Assembly: GCA_000245075.1 (NCBI GenBank) | Contig: JH599919.1 | Coordinates: 1 to 45,231 of the forward strand | DNA length: 45,231 nt | Origin: Acetobacteraceae bacterium AT-5844 | Lineage (GTDB): Bacteria; Pseudomonadota; Alphaproteobacteria; Acetobacterales; Acetobacteraceae | Reading direction: 5' to 3' | In this document: one piece after another, positions 15,823 through 22,481 of the stretch | Numbering within the stretch: the first letter of the stretch is position 1 | Layout: each line of letters begins with the position of its first letter | The notes under the pieces: model-generated | Told to the model about the DNA's origin: nothing | What the model saw: the letters and a program-made list of their open reading frames with translations, nothing else | Database searches by the model: none | Position numbers and translations under genes: made by a program

Positions 15823-16746
15823 TCAGGCGGCCAGCGCGGCCATGTCGGGCAGGGCGGGGCGGGTGGCCAGCGCCGCCTTCATCAGCGCCTCGATCTCGGC
15901 CGTTTCCCCGGCGGAAAGGGCAAGGCGCGGCGGACGCGTCAGATGCGTGCCACGGCCCATGATGTGCTCGCAAAGCTTGATGCACTGCACGAGGTCCGGC
16001 CGCGCATCGAGATGCAACAGCGGCATGAACCAATCGTAGAGCTTGCGCGCTTCCTCATACCGTCCGGCGGCGGCCAGGCGGAACAGCGCCTCGCCCTCCT
16101 GCGGGAAGGCGTTGGACATGCCGGAAACCCAGCCCTTGGCGCCCAGCATGATGCTCTCCACCACGGTGTCGTCCAGGCCTGCGAACATCAGGAAGCGGTC
16201 GCCCACCATGTTGCGCACATCGGTGAAGCGGCGGGAATCCCCCGAGGATTCCTTGAAGCACACCACCGTCTCGCAATCGGCCAGCGAGGCCAGGATCTGC
16301 GGCGTGACGTCGTTCTTGTAGATGGGCGGGTTGTTATAGACCATCACCGGCAGGTCCGTGGCCTTGGACACGCCCCGGAAATGCGCCGCCGTCTCATGCG
16401 GCTTCGAGGAATAGACCAGCGCGGGCATCACCATGATGCCGTCCAGCCCGATGCGCGCGGCTTCCTTGGCCATGTCGCAGGCGAAGGCGGTGGTGAACTC
16501 CGCGATGCCGGCGATGACGGGCACGCGGCCGGCCGCGGCGTCCTTGGCCGCCTCCATCACCGAGATCTTCTCGTCCTTCGAGAGCGAGCAGTTCTCGCCC
16601 ACCGTGCCGCAGACGATGAGGCCGGAGACGCCATCGCGGATCAGCGCCTGCATGACGCTGTGCGTCCGCTGGATGTCCAGGCTGAAATCCTCATGGAACT
16701 GGGTGGTGACGGCGGGGAAGACCCCTTGCCAGTTGACCTTCGGCAC
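15823..16746 (-). CDS. DapA-family class I aldolase/dehydratase
   Basis: The 307-residue TIM-barrel protein of the dihydrodipicolinate synthase/N-acetylneuraminate lyase superfamily carries GTVGEN at residues 47-52, Tyr137 (VYNNPP) and the Schiff-base lysine Lys165 (CFKESSGD). It should cleave, condense or dehydrate a 2-oxo acid through a lysine imine. True DapA is unlikely: the gene is linked to a catabolic-type GntR regulator and a solute-binding protein rather than to lysine genes, so a sugar-acid or amino-acid degradation step is more probable. Its promoter region carries a candidate repressor site (16784-16798). The cytoplasmic substrate cannot be named from sequence. Confidence 0.88.
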   Translation of the reverse strand: MPKVNWQGVFPAVTTQFHEDFSLDIQRTHSVMQALIRDGVSGLIVCGTVGENCSLSKDEKISVMEAAKDAAAGRVPVIAGIAEFTTAFACDMAKEAARIGLDGIMVMPALVYSSKPHETAAHFRGVSKATDLPVMVYNNPPIYKNDVTPQILASLADCETVVCFKESSGDSRRFTDVRNMVGDRFLMFAGLDDTVVESIMLGAKGWVSGMSNAFPQEGEALFRLAAAGRYEEARKLYDWFMPLLHLDARPDLVQCIKLCEHIMGRGTHLTRPPRLALSAGETAEIEALMKAALATRPALPDMAALAA

Positions 16747-16781
16747 AGCAGCGCCCCTCTCGATATTGTTTGGCCATGTCG

Positions 16782-16811
16782 AATGTAGAATTTATACAAT
16801 CGATGCGTCAA
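16782..16811 (-). promoter_or_regulatory. Candidate sigma-70 promoter of the DapA-family/SBP operon
   Basis: On the minus strand, TTGACG (16811-16806) and TACATT (16787-16782) are separated by 18 bp. This places transcription start near 16775, about 30 nt before the ATG at 16746. The spacer holds the inverted repeat described next, so a repressor bound there would block RNA polymerase. Confidence 0.5.
16784..16798. promoter_or_regulatory. Candidate GntR operator
   Basis: TGTAGAATTTATACA is an inverted repeat with 6 of 7 base pairs matching around one central base. It lies between the divergent GntR gene and the DapA-family gene, inside the predicted promoter spacer. FCD-type GntR proteins commonly bind short A+T-rich palindromes of this size. 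Assignment to the adjacent regulator is inference. Confidence 0.5.
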
Positions 16812-16917
16812 CAAAGTTTCAGGCCCTGCTGGCCCCATGGACAGGCCACGCCACCGCCGGATAGTCAGACGCCAAAGGACGCCGCAACGACGCCATGCAC
16901 AGGATCGGAGACAGAGG

Positions 16918-17610
16918 GTGAGCACCACCACAGCGCGTGCCCGCAAGGGCCTGGCGCATCGCACCGTCGCCGGGGCCATCCTGGACGAGATCCGCCGCCG
17001 GATCCTGGATGGCAGCTTCGCCGCCGGTGCCCAGCTGCGGCAGGACACGCTGGCGGAAGAGTTCGGCGTCAGCCGCATTCCGGTGCGGGAGGCGCTGTTC
17101 CAGCTGGAGGCGGAGGGCTTCGTGCGCATCCTGCCGCATAAGGGCGCGACGGTGTCCTCCCTCTCCGTGGAGGAGGTGGCCGAGGCCTTCGAGCTGCGGG
17201 CCCTGCTGGAGCCGCGCCTGCTGCGCCATTCCGCGCCACGCCTGACGGAGGCGGACTACGCCGCCATCGACGCCGTGCTGGCGGATTACTCCCGCGCGCT
17301 GGAGGAACGGGACACGGCCCGCTGGGGAGAGCTGAACACGACGCTGCACCTGATGCTGTACCAGCATGCGGGGAAGCCGCGCACGGCCTCTCTCGTCAGC
17401 AGCCTTTTGCAGGAATGCGACCGCTACACCCGCCTGCAGCTTTCCACGGAGCGGGAGTCACTGGAGCGCGCGAACAGGGAACACCGGGAACTGGTGCGCC
17501 TGTGCCGCGCCGGGGATATGCGCACGGCCGTGCCCTTCCTGAAGCAGCATATCGAGCATGTGGGAGAGGCGCTGGGGACCTTCCTGCGCGCCCGGCCACC
17601 ACAGGCGTAG
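16918..17610 (+). CDS. GntR family regulator, FCD/FadR subfamily
   Basis: The 230-residue protein has an N-terminal winged helix (about residues 15-80: LRQDTLAEEFGVSRIPVREALFQLE split over the recognition helix) and an all-helical C-terminal FCD ligand domain, with ELRALLEPRLL and the metal-ligand-type histidines in LNTTLHLMLYQHAG and EHVGEAL. It most likely represses the divergent DapA-family/solute-binding operon and releases DNA when a pathway intermediate binds. GTG at 16918 is chosen as the start because GGAG lies 9 bases upstream and the winged helix follows directly; the open frame extends further but that part is Arg/Gln-rich noise. Confidence 0.88.
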   Translation: MSTTTARARKGLAHRTVAGAILDEIRRRILDGSFAAGAQLRQDTLAEEFGVSRIPVREALFQLEAEGFVRILPHKGATVSSLSVEEVAEAFELRALLEPRLLRHSAPRLTEADYAAIDAVLADYSRALEERDTARWGELNTTLHLMLYQHAGKPRTASLVSSLLQECDRYTRLQLSTERESLERANREHRELVRLCRAGDMRTAVPFLKQHIEHVGEALGTFLRARPPQA

Positions 17611-17667
17611 CCACCGCCGGGCCATTGGGACCCATTGCACCCGCTGACAGGGACGGAGTAAGCGAAT

Positions 17668-17793
17668 GTGTTCAAGAGCCCGTCCGGCGAAGTCCATCCG
17701 CAAGGGTTCGCCCAGGAGCATATCGCCATGCCGCTGTTGTGCTCAGCCGATATCGATGCGCTGTACCATTGCTGGCAGGCTTACTCGGCGTAG
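17668..17793 (+). CDS. Possible 41-residue small protein
   Basis: The frame starts at GTG with a well-placed GGAG (17655-17658, 9 bases upstream) and reads 41 codons to TAG. The product has balanced composition (two Cys, two Trp/Tyr pairs, segments such as PSGEVHPQGFAQEHIAMPLL) unlike the Arg/Pro-rich noise frames nearby. It overlaps the 3' end of the convergent SDR gene by 13 bp. No family is recognised. It may instead be the remnant of a larger gene, as the 170-bp gap has no other content. Confidence 0.3.
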   Translation: MFKSPSGEVHPQGFAQEHIAMPLLCSADIDALYHCWQAYSA

Positions 17794-18497
17794 ATCATCT
17801 TGCGGGTCATCCCGCCATCGACGACGAACTCGGCGCCGGTGACGAAGCCGGCTTCCGGCCCCAGCAGCCAGGCGGCCATGGCTGACACGTCCTCCACCAT
17901 GCCCACCCGGCCGGCGGGGTGCTGCTCATGGTCTTCGGGCCGGAGTTCCTCGTTGGAGACATGGATCCAGCCCGGGCTGATGCAGTTCACCCGGATCGCC
18001 GGGCCGAGGCTGATGGCCAGCGCGTGAGTCAGCGCCAGCAGGCCGCCCTTCGTCGCGGAATAGGCTTCCGTATCCGGCTCCGACATATGCGCCCGGGTCG
18101 AGGCGATGGTGACGATCGCGCCGCGGCCGGAGCTGCGCAGCAGCTTCGCCGCGGCACGTGTCAGCAGGAAGGTGCTGGTGAGGTTGGTGTCCAGCACACG
18201 CCGCCATTCCTCGAGAGACAATTCTTCGACCGGTTTGCGGATCATGATACCGGCATTGCACACCATGCCATCCAGTTGCCCCTCCGTGGCCGCGATGCTG
18301 TCGATCAGGGCCCGGATCGCCGCCTCATCCGCGACGTCGGCGATGACATGGCGGCCGGGAGCGTCGGCGGCGGCGGGCTTCATATCCGCCGTCACAACCC
18401 GCCAGCCCTTGGCGGCCAGATGCGCGGCCAGGCCGGCCCCGATGCCATGCGCGCCACCGGTGATCAGCGCGACGGGAGATGTATCTGCCATGCTCAT
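17781..18497 (-). CDS. SDR family NAD(P)-dependent oxidoreductase
   Basis: The 238-residue classical short-chain dehydrogenase has a cofactor motif TGGAHGIG (13-20), NAG (81-83) and the catalytic tetrad Asn105, Ser133, Tyr146, Lys150 (YSATK). The acidic Asp38 after the second strand suggests NAD rather than NADP preference. The SPGWI segment and GFVTGAEFVVDGG C-terminus are typical. It probably oxidises or reduces a secondary alcohol/ketone in the cytoplasm. It starts 11 bp after the DUF5666-like gene on the same strand, so the two may be co-transcribed. The ATG at 18491 is an alternative start, six bases later and with comparable ribosome-binding sequence. Confidence 0.92.
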   Translation of the reverse strand: MSMADTSPVALITGGAHGIGAGLAAHLAAKGWRVVTADMKPAAADAPGRHVIADVADEAAIRALIDSIAATEGQLDGMVCNAGIMIRKPVEELSLEEWRRVLDTNLTSTFLLTRAAAKLLRSSGRGAIVTIASTRAHMSEPDTEAYSATKGGLLALTHALAISLGPAIRVNCISPGWIHVSNEELRPEDHEQHPAGRVGMVEDVSAMAAWLLGPEAGFVTGAEFVVDGGMTRKMIYAE

Positions 18498-18508
18498 CCT
18501 CTTCCGGC

Positions 18509-19156
18509 TCAGTTCGGCGGCACCAGCCCGTCCTTGCCGACGATGACGCTGCTTGCGGTGATGCCCCCATCCGGCGCCCGGCTGCCACTCACCATGACCT
18601 GTGCCCCCGACACCAGCAAATCCCGATCTCCGGGCGCGAGGGTGACGACGGGGACATCTTCCGGCACCAGAATGCGCTGCTCTCCTCCGGCGTAGCGGAC
18701 GAGCAGGATCTTGTCCTCGCCGGTGCCGACCTGGCCGACCGTGCCGGCTGTGAGACTGGTGACGGTGCCGTTTGTCATGGTGCTGCCGTCGCCGAGATCC
18801 CAGGGGCGGTGCCCCTCCCCAATGCCGCGCATGCTGGGCGGGAAGATCGTCACCTGAAGGGCGCGCAGCGTGCCGTCCGGCTGCGCAACGGCGGCGGAGC
18901 CGATATAGCTCTCCGGCCGGATATCGCTGAGCCGGGCAGGGAGCATCTGGCTGACACGAAGATTCTGAGCGAGATGGACGGTCGCTTTGCTGCCTTCGCG
19001 CGTCGTCATCTCCAGCGTCATGACATCAACATCGTCCAGCACGCCTCTCAGGCGTATGGGGCTGCTGCCTTGCGTGGCCGCCGGGGCCTGTGCCCTGGCG
19101 AGCGCCGCCGGGAACGTGGCCATGGCTGTGAAGGCGAGGAACAGGCGTCGTTTCAT
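18509..19156 (-). CDS. Secreted DUF5666-like protein
   Basis: The 215-residue protein has a clear signal peptide (MKRRLFLAFTAMATFPAALARAQA) followed by two or three OB-like beta repeats: IRLRGVLDDVDVMTLEMTTREGS..., a second GTVTSLTAGTVGQVG unit and a final VMVSGSRAPDGGITASSVIVGKDG unit. The last resembles the G(xx)ITAxxVxVG endings of DUF5666 domains. It should be periplasmic; its role is unknown. A strong GGGAGG lies 8 bases before the ATG at 19156. The longer open frame upstream is not supported by a ribosome binding site. It precedes the SDR gene by 11 bp. Confidence 0.75.
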   Translation of the reverse strand: MKRRLFLAFTAMATFPAALARAQAPAATQGSSPIRLRGVLDDVDVMTLEMTTREGSKATVHLAQNLRVSQMLPARLSDIRPESYIGSAAVAQPDGTLRALQVTIFPPSMRGIGEGHRPWDLGDGSTMTNGTVTSLTAGTVGQVGTGEDKILLVRYAGGEQRILVPEDVPVVTLAPGDRDLLVSGAQVMVSGSRAPDGGITASSVIVGKDGLVPPN

Positions 19157-19251
19157 GGAGAATCCTCCCGAGAACCATGACGGTCCTCGGGAAGACATAG
19201 GTGCGCCCTGCTTTCCGGCATCGGGCGCGAAGGTGACAAAACCTTCGTCTT

Positions 19252-19902
19252 TCACATCATCGGCGCGTAGCGGGCGATTTCGGTGAAAATATCCCGCACC
19301 GCATCGGCCACGGTCCTGTTCAGCGCCTCATGGCGCGTCACGGCGTCGATACGCGGCTGCGTTTTTTCCAGTTCCTCGGGCGCCAGCATCAGGGGGAACA
19401 GACCGGCAGCCTGGGTCAGCCCGATCAGCAGGGAATCGCGCGGCTCCGGTGCGCCATCCTCGAAGATCACGCTCATCAGGCGCGCCTTTACCTCGCGTTC
19501 CTCCTTATCGGACACCACCGGGTAGCGGCGCTCGGAGAAGATCCAGAGGAAGCGGCCTTCCTCCGCCTTCAGGATGCCGCGCTTCACGAGCCGGTCGAAA
19601 TAGGCATCGCGGAAATCCTCGGCGTCGCGCACCAGGGTTTCCACCCACCAGCGGCTGTCCTTCGGCTCCGCCTCGGCGGTGATGCGGGCCAGCACACCGT
19701 CGAGGATATCGTCGCCTGTGGGCGCGGGGTTCTTCACACGCAGGCGTGGCGGGTCGGTATCGATCCGCTCCTCCAGCGCCAGCTCGGCGAGGATGGCGCC
19801 GACCAGGGCGTAATCGCCCGCCGGCGCGACGCGGTCGTTCAGGCGGCCCGTTTCGTCATCCAGCATCAGCAGGAGGATTTCCTCCGGCATGGTCAAAGGC
19901 AT
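19252..19902 (-). CDS. GPP34 (Golgi phosphoprotein 3-like) family protein
   Basis: The 216-residue protein matches the GPP34 family: it opens with PEEILLLMLDDETGRL, continues with YALVGAILAELALEERI and carries the two-helix VETLVRDAEDFRDAYFDRLVKRGIL and SERRYPVVSDKEEREVKARL segments. Eukaryotic GOLPH3 binds phosphatidylinositol-4-phosphate at the Golgi; bacterial members are largely uncharacterised and the lipid-binding loop cannot be assumed here. AGGAGG 9 bases upstream supports the start at 19902. It lies 73 bp downstream of the COG0523 gene on the same strand and might be co-transcribed with it. Confidence 0.85.
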   Translation of the reverse strand: MPLTMPEEILLLMLDDETGRLNDRVAPAGDYALVGAILAELALEERIDTDPPRLRVKNPAPTGDDILDGVLARITAEAEPKDSRWWVETLVRDAEDFRDAYFDRLVKRGILKAEEGRFLWIFSERRYPVVSDKEEREVKARLMSVIFEDGAPEPRDSLLIGLTQAAGLFPLMLAPEELEKTQPRIDAVTRHEALNRTVADAVRDIFTEIARYAPMM

Positions 19903-19975
19903 GGTGGCGCCCTCCTCTCGGCTCCATTCGCCAAGGCAACGTTTGTGGGCGCCACTGAGTTGCCGGAAGCAGGGC

Positions 19976-21064
19976 CTATGCCGTTTCGGCCCGTGCCGCC
20001 TGGACGAAGGCTGCGAGCCCGTCCTCCACCACGCTGCGGGGCAGGTCCCGCAGAATGAAGACGAGGCGGGACTGGCGCTTTTCCCCCTCCGGCCAGCCGG
20101 AGAGGATGGTGGGGGCGTGCCACACATGCTGCACCCCGTGGATGGCCACGGGCTTGTCCTGCCCCTCCAGGTCCAGAATGCCCTTCACCCGCAGCACGGA
20201 GGTGCCGCGCGTGGCCGTCAGCATTTCCAGCCAGGTGGCCAGCCCCTGCCAGGGCAGGGGATGGTCGAAGGTCAGGCAGAAGGCGTGGATGCTGGCATCA
20301 TGGCGGTTGGGGTCGTGGTGATGATGGTGGTGGTGGTCGCCGTGGTCGTGCCCATGCCCATGGTGATGGTCGTGATGCTCATCCCAGGCAGCGGGAGAGA
20401 GCCAGCCACGCACCGCTTCGCCCTGCCGCGCCGGGTCGAACCGCGCCTCTCCCAGCAGCGCCTCAACCGGCGCCGTGCCATGGGGCGCCAGCACCGGCAC
20501 AGCGCCGGGGTTGATGCCACGCAGCCGTGCCAGCAGGTCTTCCAGCGTCTCGGGGTCCGCGAGGTCCGGCTTGCTGACGAGCAGCCGGTCGGCCACGGCC
20601 ACCTGCCGCACGGCTTCCGGCTGGCTGTCCAGCGTGGCGGCGCCGTTGACCGCATCCACCAGCGTCACCACTCCGGCCAGGGCGAAATGCCGCTGGATGG
20701 CGGGGTCGGCCAGGAGGGTTTGCAGAATGGGCACGGGGTCCGCGAGGCCGGTGGTCTCCAGCACCACGCGGCGGACCGGCTGGCCGGCCTGCATGCGCTC
20801 CACCAGCCGCATCAGCGCGGCGGAGAGATCACCCCGGATGGTGCAGCACAGGCAACCGGCCTGGAGGAGGATGGCGTCCTCCTCCAGTGTCTCGACCAGC
20901 AGATGGTCCAGGCCGATCTCGCCGAATTCGTTGATCATCACCGCCGTGCCGGCCATCTCCGGCTGGCGCAGCAGGTGGTTCAGCAGCGTCGTCTTACCGG
21001 CACCAAGGAAACCGGTGAGGACGGTGACGGGAACGGGCTGATCAATGGCCATGGGCGTGGCCAT
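19976..21064 (-). CDS. COG0523 GTPase metallochaperone (CobW/ZagA-like)
   Basis: The 362-residue protein is a G3E GTPase with Walker A GFLGAGKT (residues 18-25), the INEFGEIGLD switch segment, the CLCC (CxCC) metal-binding motif and an SKPDLAD motif for guanine recognition. The region between GTPase and C-terminal CobW_C domain is a very histidine-rich loop (about residues 228-252). Such proteins deliver zinc to client enzymes when zinc is scarce. Its start overlaps the hisI gene by 23 bp; GAGG lies 7 bases upstream of the ATG at 21064. Together with hisI and the divergent Zur gene it suggests a zinc-responsive unit. Confidence 0.92.
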   Translation of the reverse strand: MATPMAIDQPVPVTVLTGFLGAGKTTLLNHLLRQPEMAGTAVMINEFGEIGLDHLLVETLEEDAILLQAGCLCCTIRGDLSAALMRLVERMQAGQPVRRVVLETTGLADPVPILQTLLADPAIQRHFALAGVVTLVDAVNGAATLDSQPEAVRQVAVADRLLVSKPDLADPETLEDLLARLRGINPGAVPVLAPHGTAPVEALLGEARFDPARQGEAVRGWLSPAAWDEHHDHHHGHGHDHGDHHHHHHHDPNRHDASIHAFCLTFDHPLPWQGLATWLEMLTATRGTSVLRVKGILDLEGQDKPVAIHGVQHVWHAPTILSGWPEGEKRQSRLVFILRDLPRSVVEDGLAAFVQAARAETA

Positions 21065-21476
21065 ACAGCGCCTCGGGGTCGGCTTCCGGCTGGGTGATGG
21101 GCGTCAGCTCGCCATCCCGCAGGGCCTGGAAGAAACAGCTCCGCCGGCCGGTGTGGCATGCGACGCCGGTCTGCTTCACGATGGCCAGGACGGTATCCCC
21201 ATCGCAATCCAGGCGGAGATCCACCAGATGTTGGACTTGGCCGGATGTCTCGCCTTTCCGCCACAGCGCGTTGCGGCTGCGGCTGAAATAGACGACACGT
21301 CCGGTGGCAAGGGTTTCCTCCAGTGCCTCGGCATTGGCCCAGGCCATCATCAGCACTTCGCCGCTGCCCTCGGCCTGGGCAATGACGGGTACCAGCCCGT
21401 CGCGGTTGAAGCGGGTGGCGGCCAGGAACTTGGCGCGGGCCTCCGGCGAGGGGATGGAGCTGGGGGCCGTCGTCAT
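21042..21476 (-). CDS. hisI: Phosphoribosyl-AMP cyclohydrolase
   Basis: The 144-residue zinc enzyme of histidine biosynthesis opens the ring of 1-(5-phosphoribosyl)-AMP. It has RFNRDGLVPVI, MMAWANAEAL, SRSRNALWRKGE, the Mg/Zn-binding LDCDGDTVL, and VACHTGRRSCFF with the two zinc-ligand cysteines. It is a stand-alone HisI without a fused HisE domain, as usual in alphaproteobacteria. The C-terminus ends in a short histidine-rich tail (GHAHGH). AAGGA upstream supports the ATG at 21476. It sits in a zinc-regulated context, overlapping the metallochaperone gene and divergent from zur, which makes it a plausible client of that chaperone. Confidence 0.95.
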   Translation of the reverse strand: MTTAPSSIPSPEARAKFLAATRFNRDGLVPVIAQAEGSGEVLMMAWANAEALEETLATGRVVYFSRSRNALWRKGETSGQVQHLVDLRLDCDGDTVLAIVKQTGVACHTGRRSCFFQALRDGELTPITQPEADPEALYGHAHGH

Positions 21477-21488
21477 GGCGGTATCCTT

Positions 21489-21525
21489 GGTGAGCGTGAT
21501 GTTACAGTATAACGCGGTGAGCGTG
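21489..21525. promoter_or_regulatory. Zur-box-like operator between hisI and zur
   Basis: GTTACAGTATAAC (21501-21513), with arms GTTA and TAAC around five bases, resembles the alphaproteobacterial Zur box (ATGTTATA-type palindrome). It is flanked by two exact direct copies of GGTGAGCGTG (21489-21498 and 21516-21525). It lies between the divergent hisI (start 21476) and zur (start 21540) genes, in the right place to control both. Confidence 0.55.
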
Positions 21526-21539
21526 TGGGAGATATGGTG

Positions 21540-22058
21540 ATGGCGGCAGGGCAGGGTAGCGCAGGCGGTACGGTCGGCCAGGATAAGCCCGCGCCGGATG
21601 TCGCGCACGCCCTGGCGGCGGCGGATGCCCGCTGTGCCCGCGCCGGTGCGCAGCTCACGGAACTGCGCCGCCAGGTGCTGGCGCTGGTGCTGGAGGCCGA
21701 CCAGCCTCTCGGCGCCTACGCGCTGCTGGATAAGCTCAAGGCCCTCCGCCCCGGCGCCGCCCCGCCCACCGTGTACCGCGCGCTGGACTTCCTGCTGGAG
21801 CAGGGGCTGATCCACAAAGTGGAGCGGCTGAACGCCTTTGTCGGCTGCGTTGAGGCGGGGCACGACCATGACCACGACCACGGCCATGAGCACCCGCACC
21901 AGTTCCTGATCTGCCGGGACTGCGGCACCACCATCGAGATCAGCGACCACGCGGTGGCTCATGCGCTGGAGGCCGCGGCGAAGCGCGCGGGCTTCACCGC
22001 CATTCAGGCCACGGTTGAAATCGAAGGCCGTTGCGCCGCCTGCTCGGCGGCCGCGTAG
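21540..22058 (+). CDS. zur: Fur family zinc uptake regulator
   Basis: The 172-residue Fur-family repressor has a winged helix (about residues 30-90: LTELRRQVLALVLEADQPLGAYALLDKL and PPTVYRALDFLLEQGLIHKVE). After it comes a histidine-rich metal segment (HDHDHDHGHEHPHQF) and the two structural-zinc CxxC pairs CRDC and CAAC. The lengthened N-terminus and PTVYRAL recognition helix fit Zur better than Fur. Zinc-bound dimer should repress the divergent hisI/metallochaperone genes and itself via the adjacent palindrome. ATG at 21540 is selected because GGGAG lies 8 bases upstream; GTG 21525 and ATG 21534 are in frame but poorly spaced. Confidence 0.85.
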   Translation: MAAGQGSAGGTVGQDKPAPDVAHALAAADARCARAGAQLTELRRQVLALVLEADQPLGAYALLDKLKALRPGAAPPTVYRALDFLLEQGLIHKVERLNAFVGCVEAGHDHDHDHGHEHPHQFLICRDCGTTIEISDHAVAHALEAAAKRAGFTAIQATVEIEGRCAACSAAA

Positions 22059-22077
22059 CGGGAGCGGGCGCTCCCCC

Positions 22078-22416
22078 TCAGAGCAGGGACTGAACCTCCT
22101 CCGGCGGCCGGCACAGCTTCGTGCCGCGGGGAGTCACGACGATAGGCCTGTTCACCAGCACCGGCCGGGCCACCATCGCATCCAGCAGCGTCTCGTCGCT
22201 CGCATCGGCAGGGATATCGGCGGCTTCCTTGGCGCGCAGAATATCCCGTGGCTGGGCGTCCATGGCCCTCAGCAGTTGCTGGAGCTGAGCCCTGGTCCAG
22301 CCGGCCTTCAGATATTCCACAACCTGCGGCTCATGGCCGGCCTCCCGCAAGGCGGCCAGTACCTTCCGGGACGTGCCGCAGGCGGGGTTGTGGAAGATGG
22401 TGATGTCGTCCGGCAT
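22078..22416 (-). CDS. arsC: Arsenate reductase (glutaredoxin-type ArsC family)
   Basis: The 112-residue protein has catalytic Cys13 in HNPACGTSR and the later ARPVLVNRPIVV segment with the arginine pair that binds arsenate in the glutaredoxin-coupled ArsC/Spx-like fold. Length and motif agree with true ArsC rather than YffB/Spx. It reduces arsenate to arsenite with glutathione and glutaredoxin. No arsR, arsB or acr3 gene is near, so it stands alone; it ends 19 bp from the end of zur, convergent with it. Confidence 0.9.
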   Translation of the reverse strand: MPDDITIFHNPACGTSRKVLAALREAGHEPQVVEYLKAGWTRAQLQQLLRAMDAQPRDILRAKEAADIPADASDETLLDAMVARPVLVNRPIVVTPRGTKLCRPPEEVQSLL

Positions 22417-22481
22417 GGCGGCTCCTCGGCTGGGCTCAGCGCCGATGATCCGCCATGCCGGCCTGCAAGGCCAGAGGGCGG

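Noticed and set aside
15779-16033. 85-residue N-terminal extension of the family 5 binding protein
   Set aside because: The extension overlaps the DapA-family gene, lacks a ribosome binding site, and would bury the Tat signal that starts at 15778.
20285-20400. Dense CAT/CAC repeats that could look like a repeat array
   Set aside because: They encode the histidine-rich loop of the COG0523 protein in frame and are not spaced repeats.
21042-21962. 306-codon frame joining hisI to sequence across zur
   Set aside because: The part beyond 21476 is antisense to zur; the ATG at 21476 has an AAGGA site and the remaining 144 residues match HisI length.
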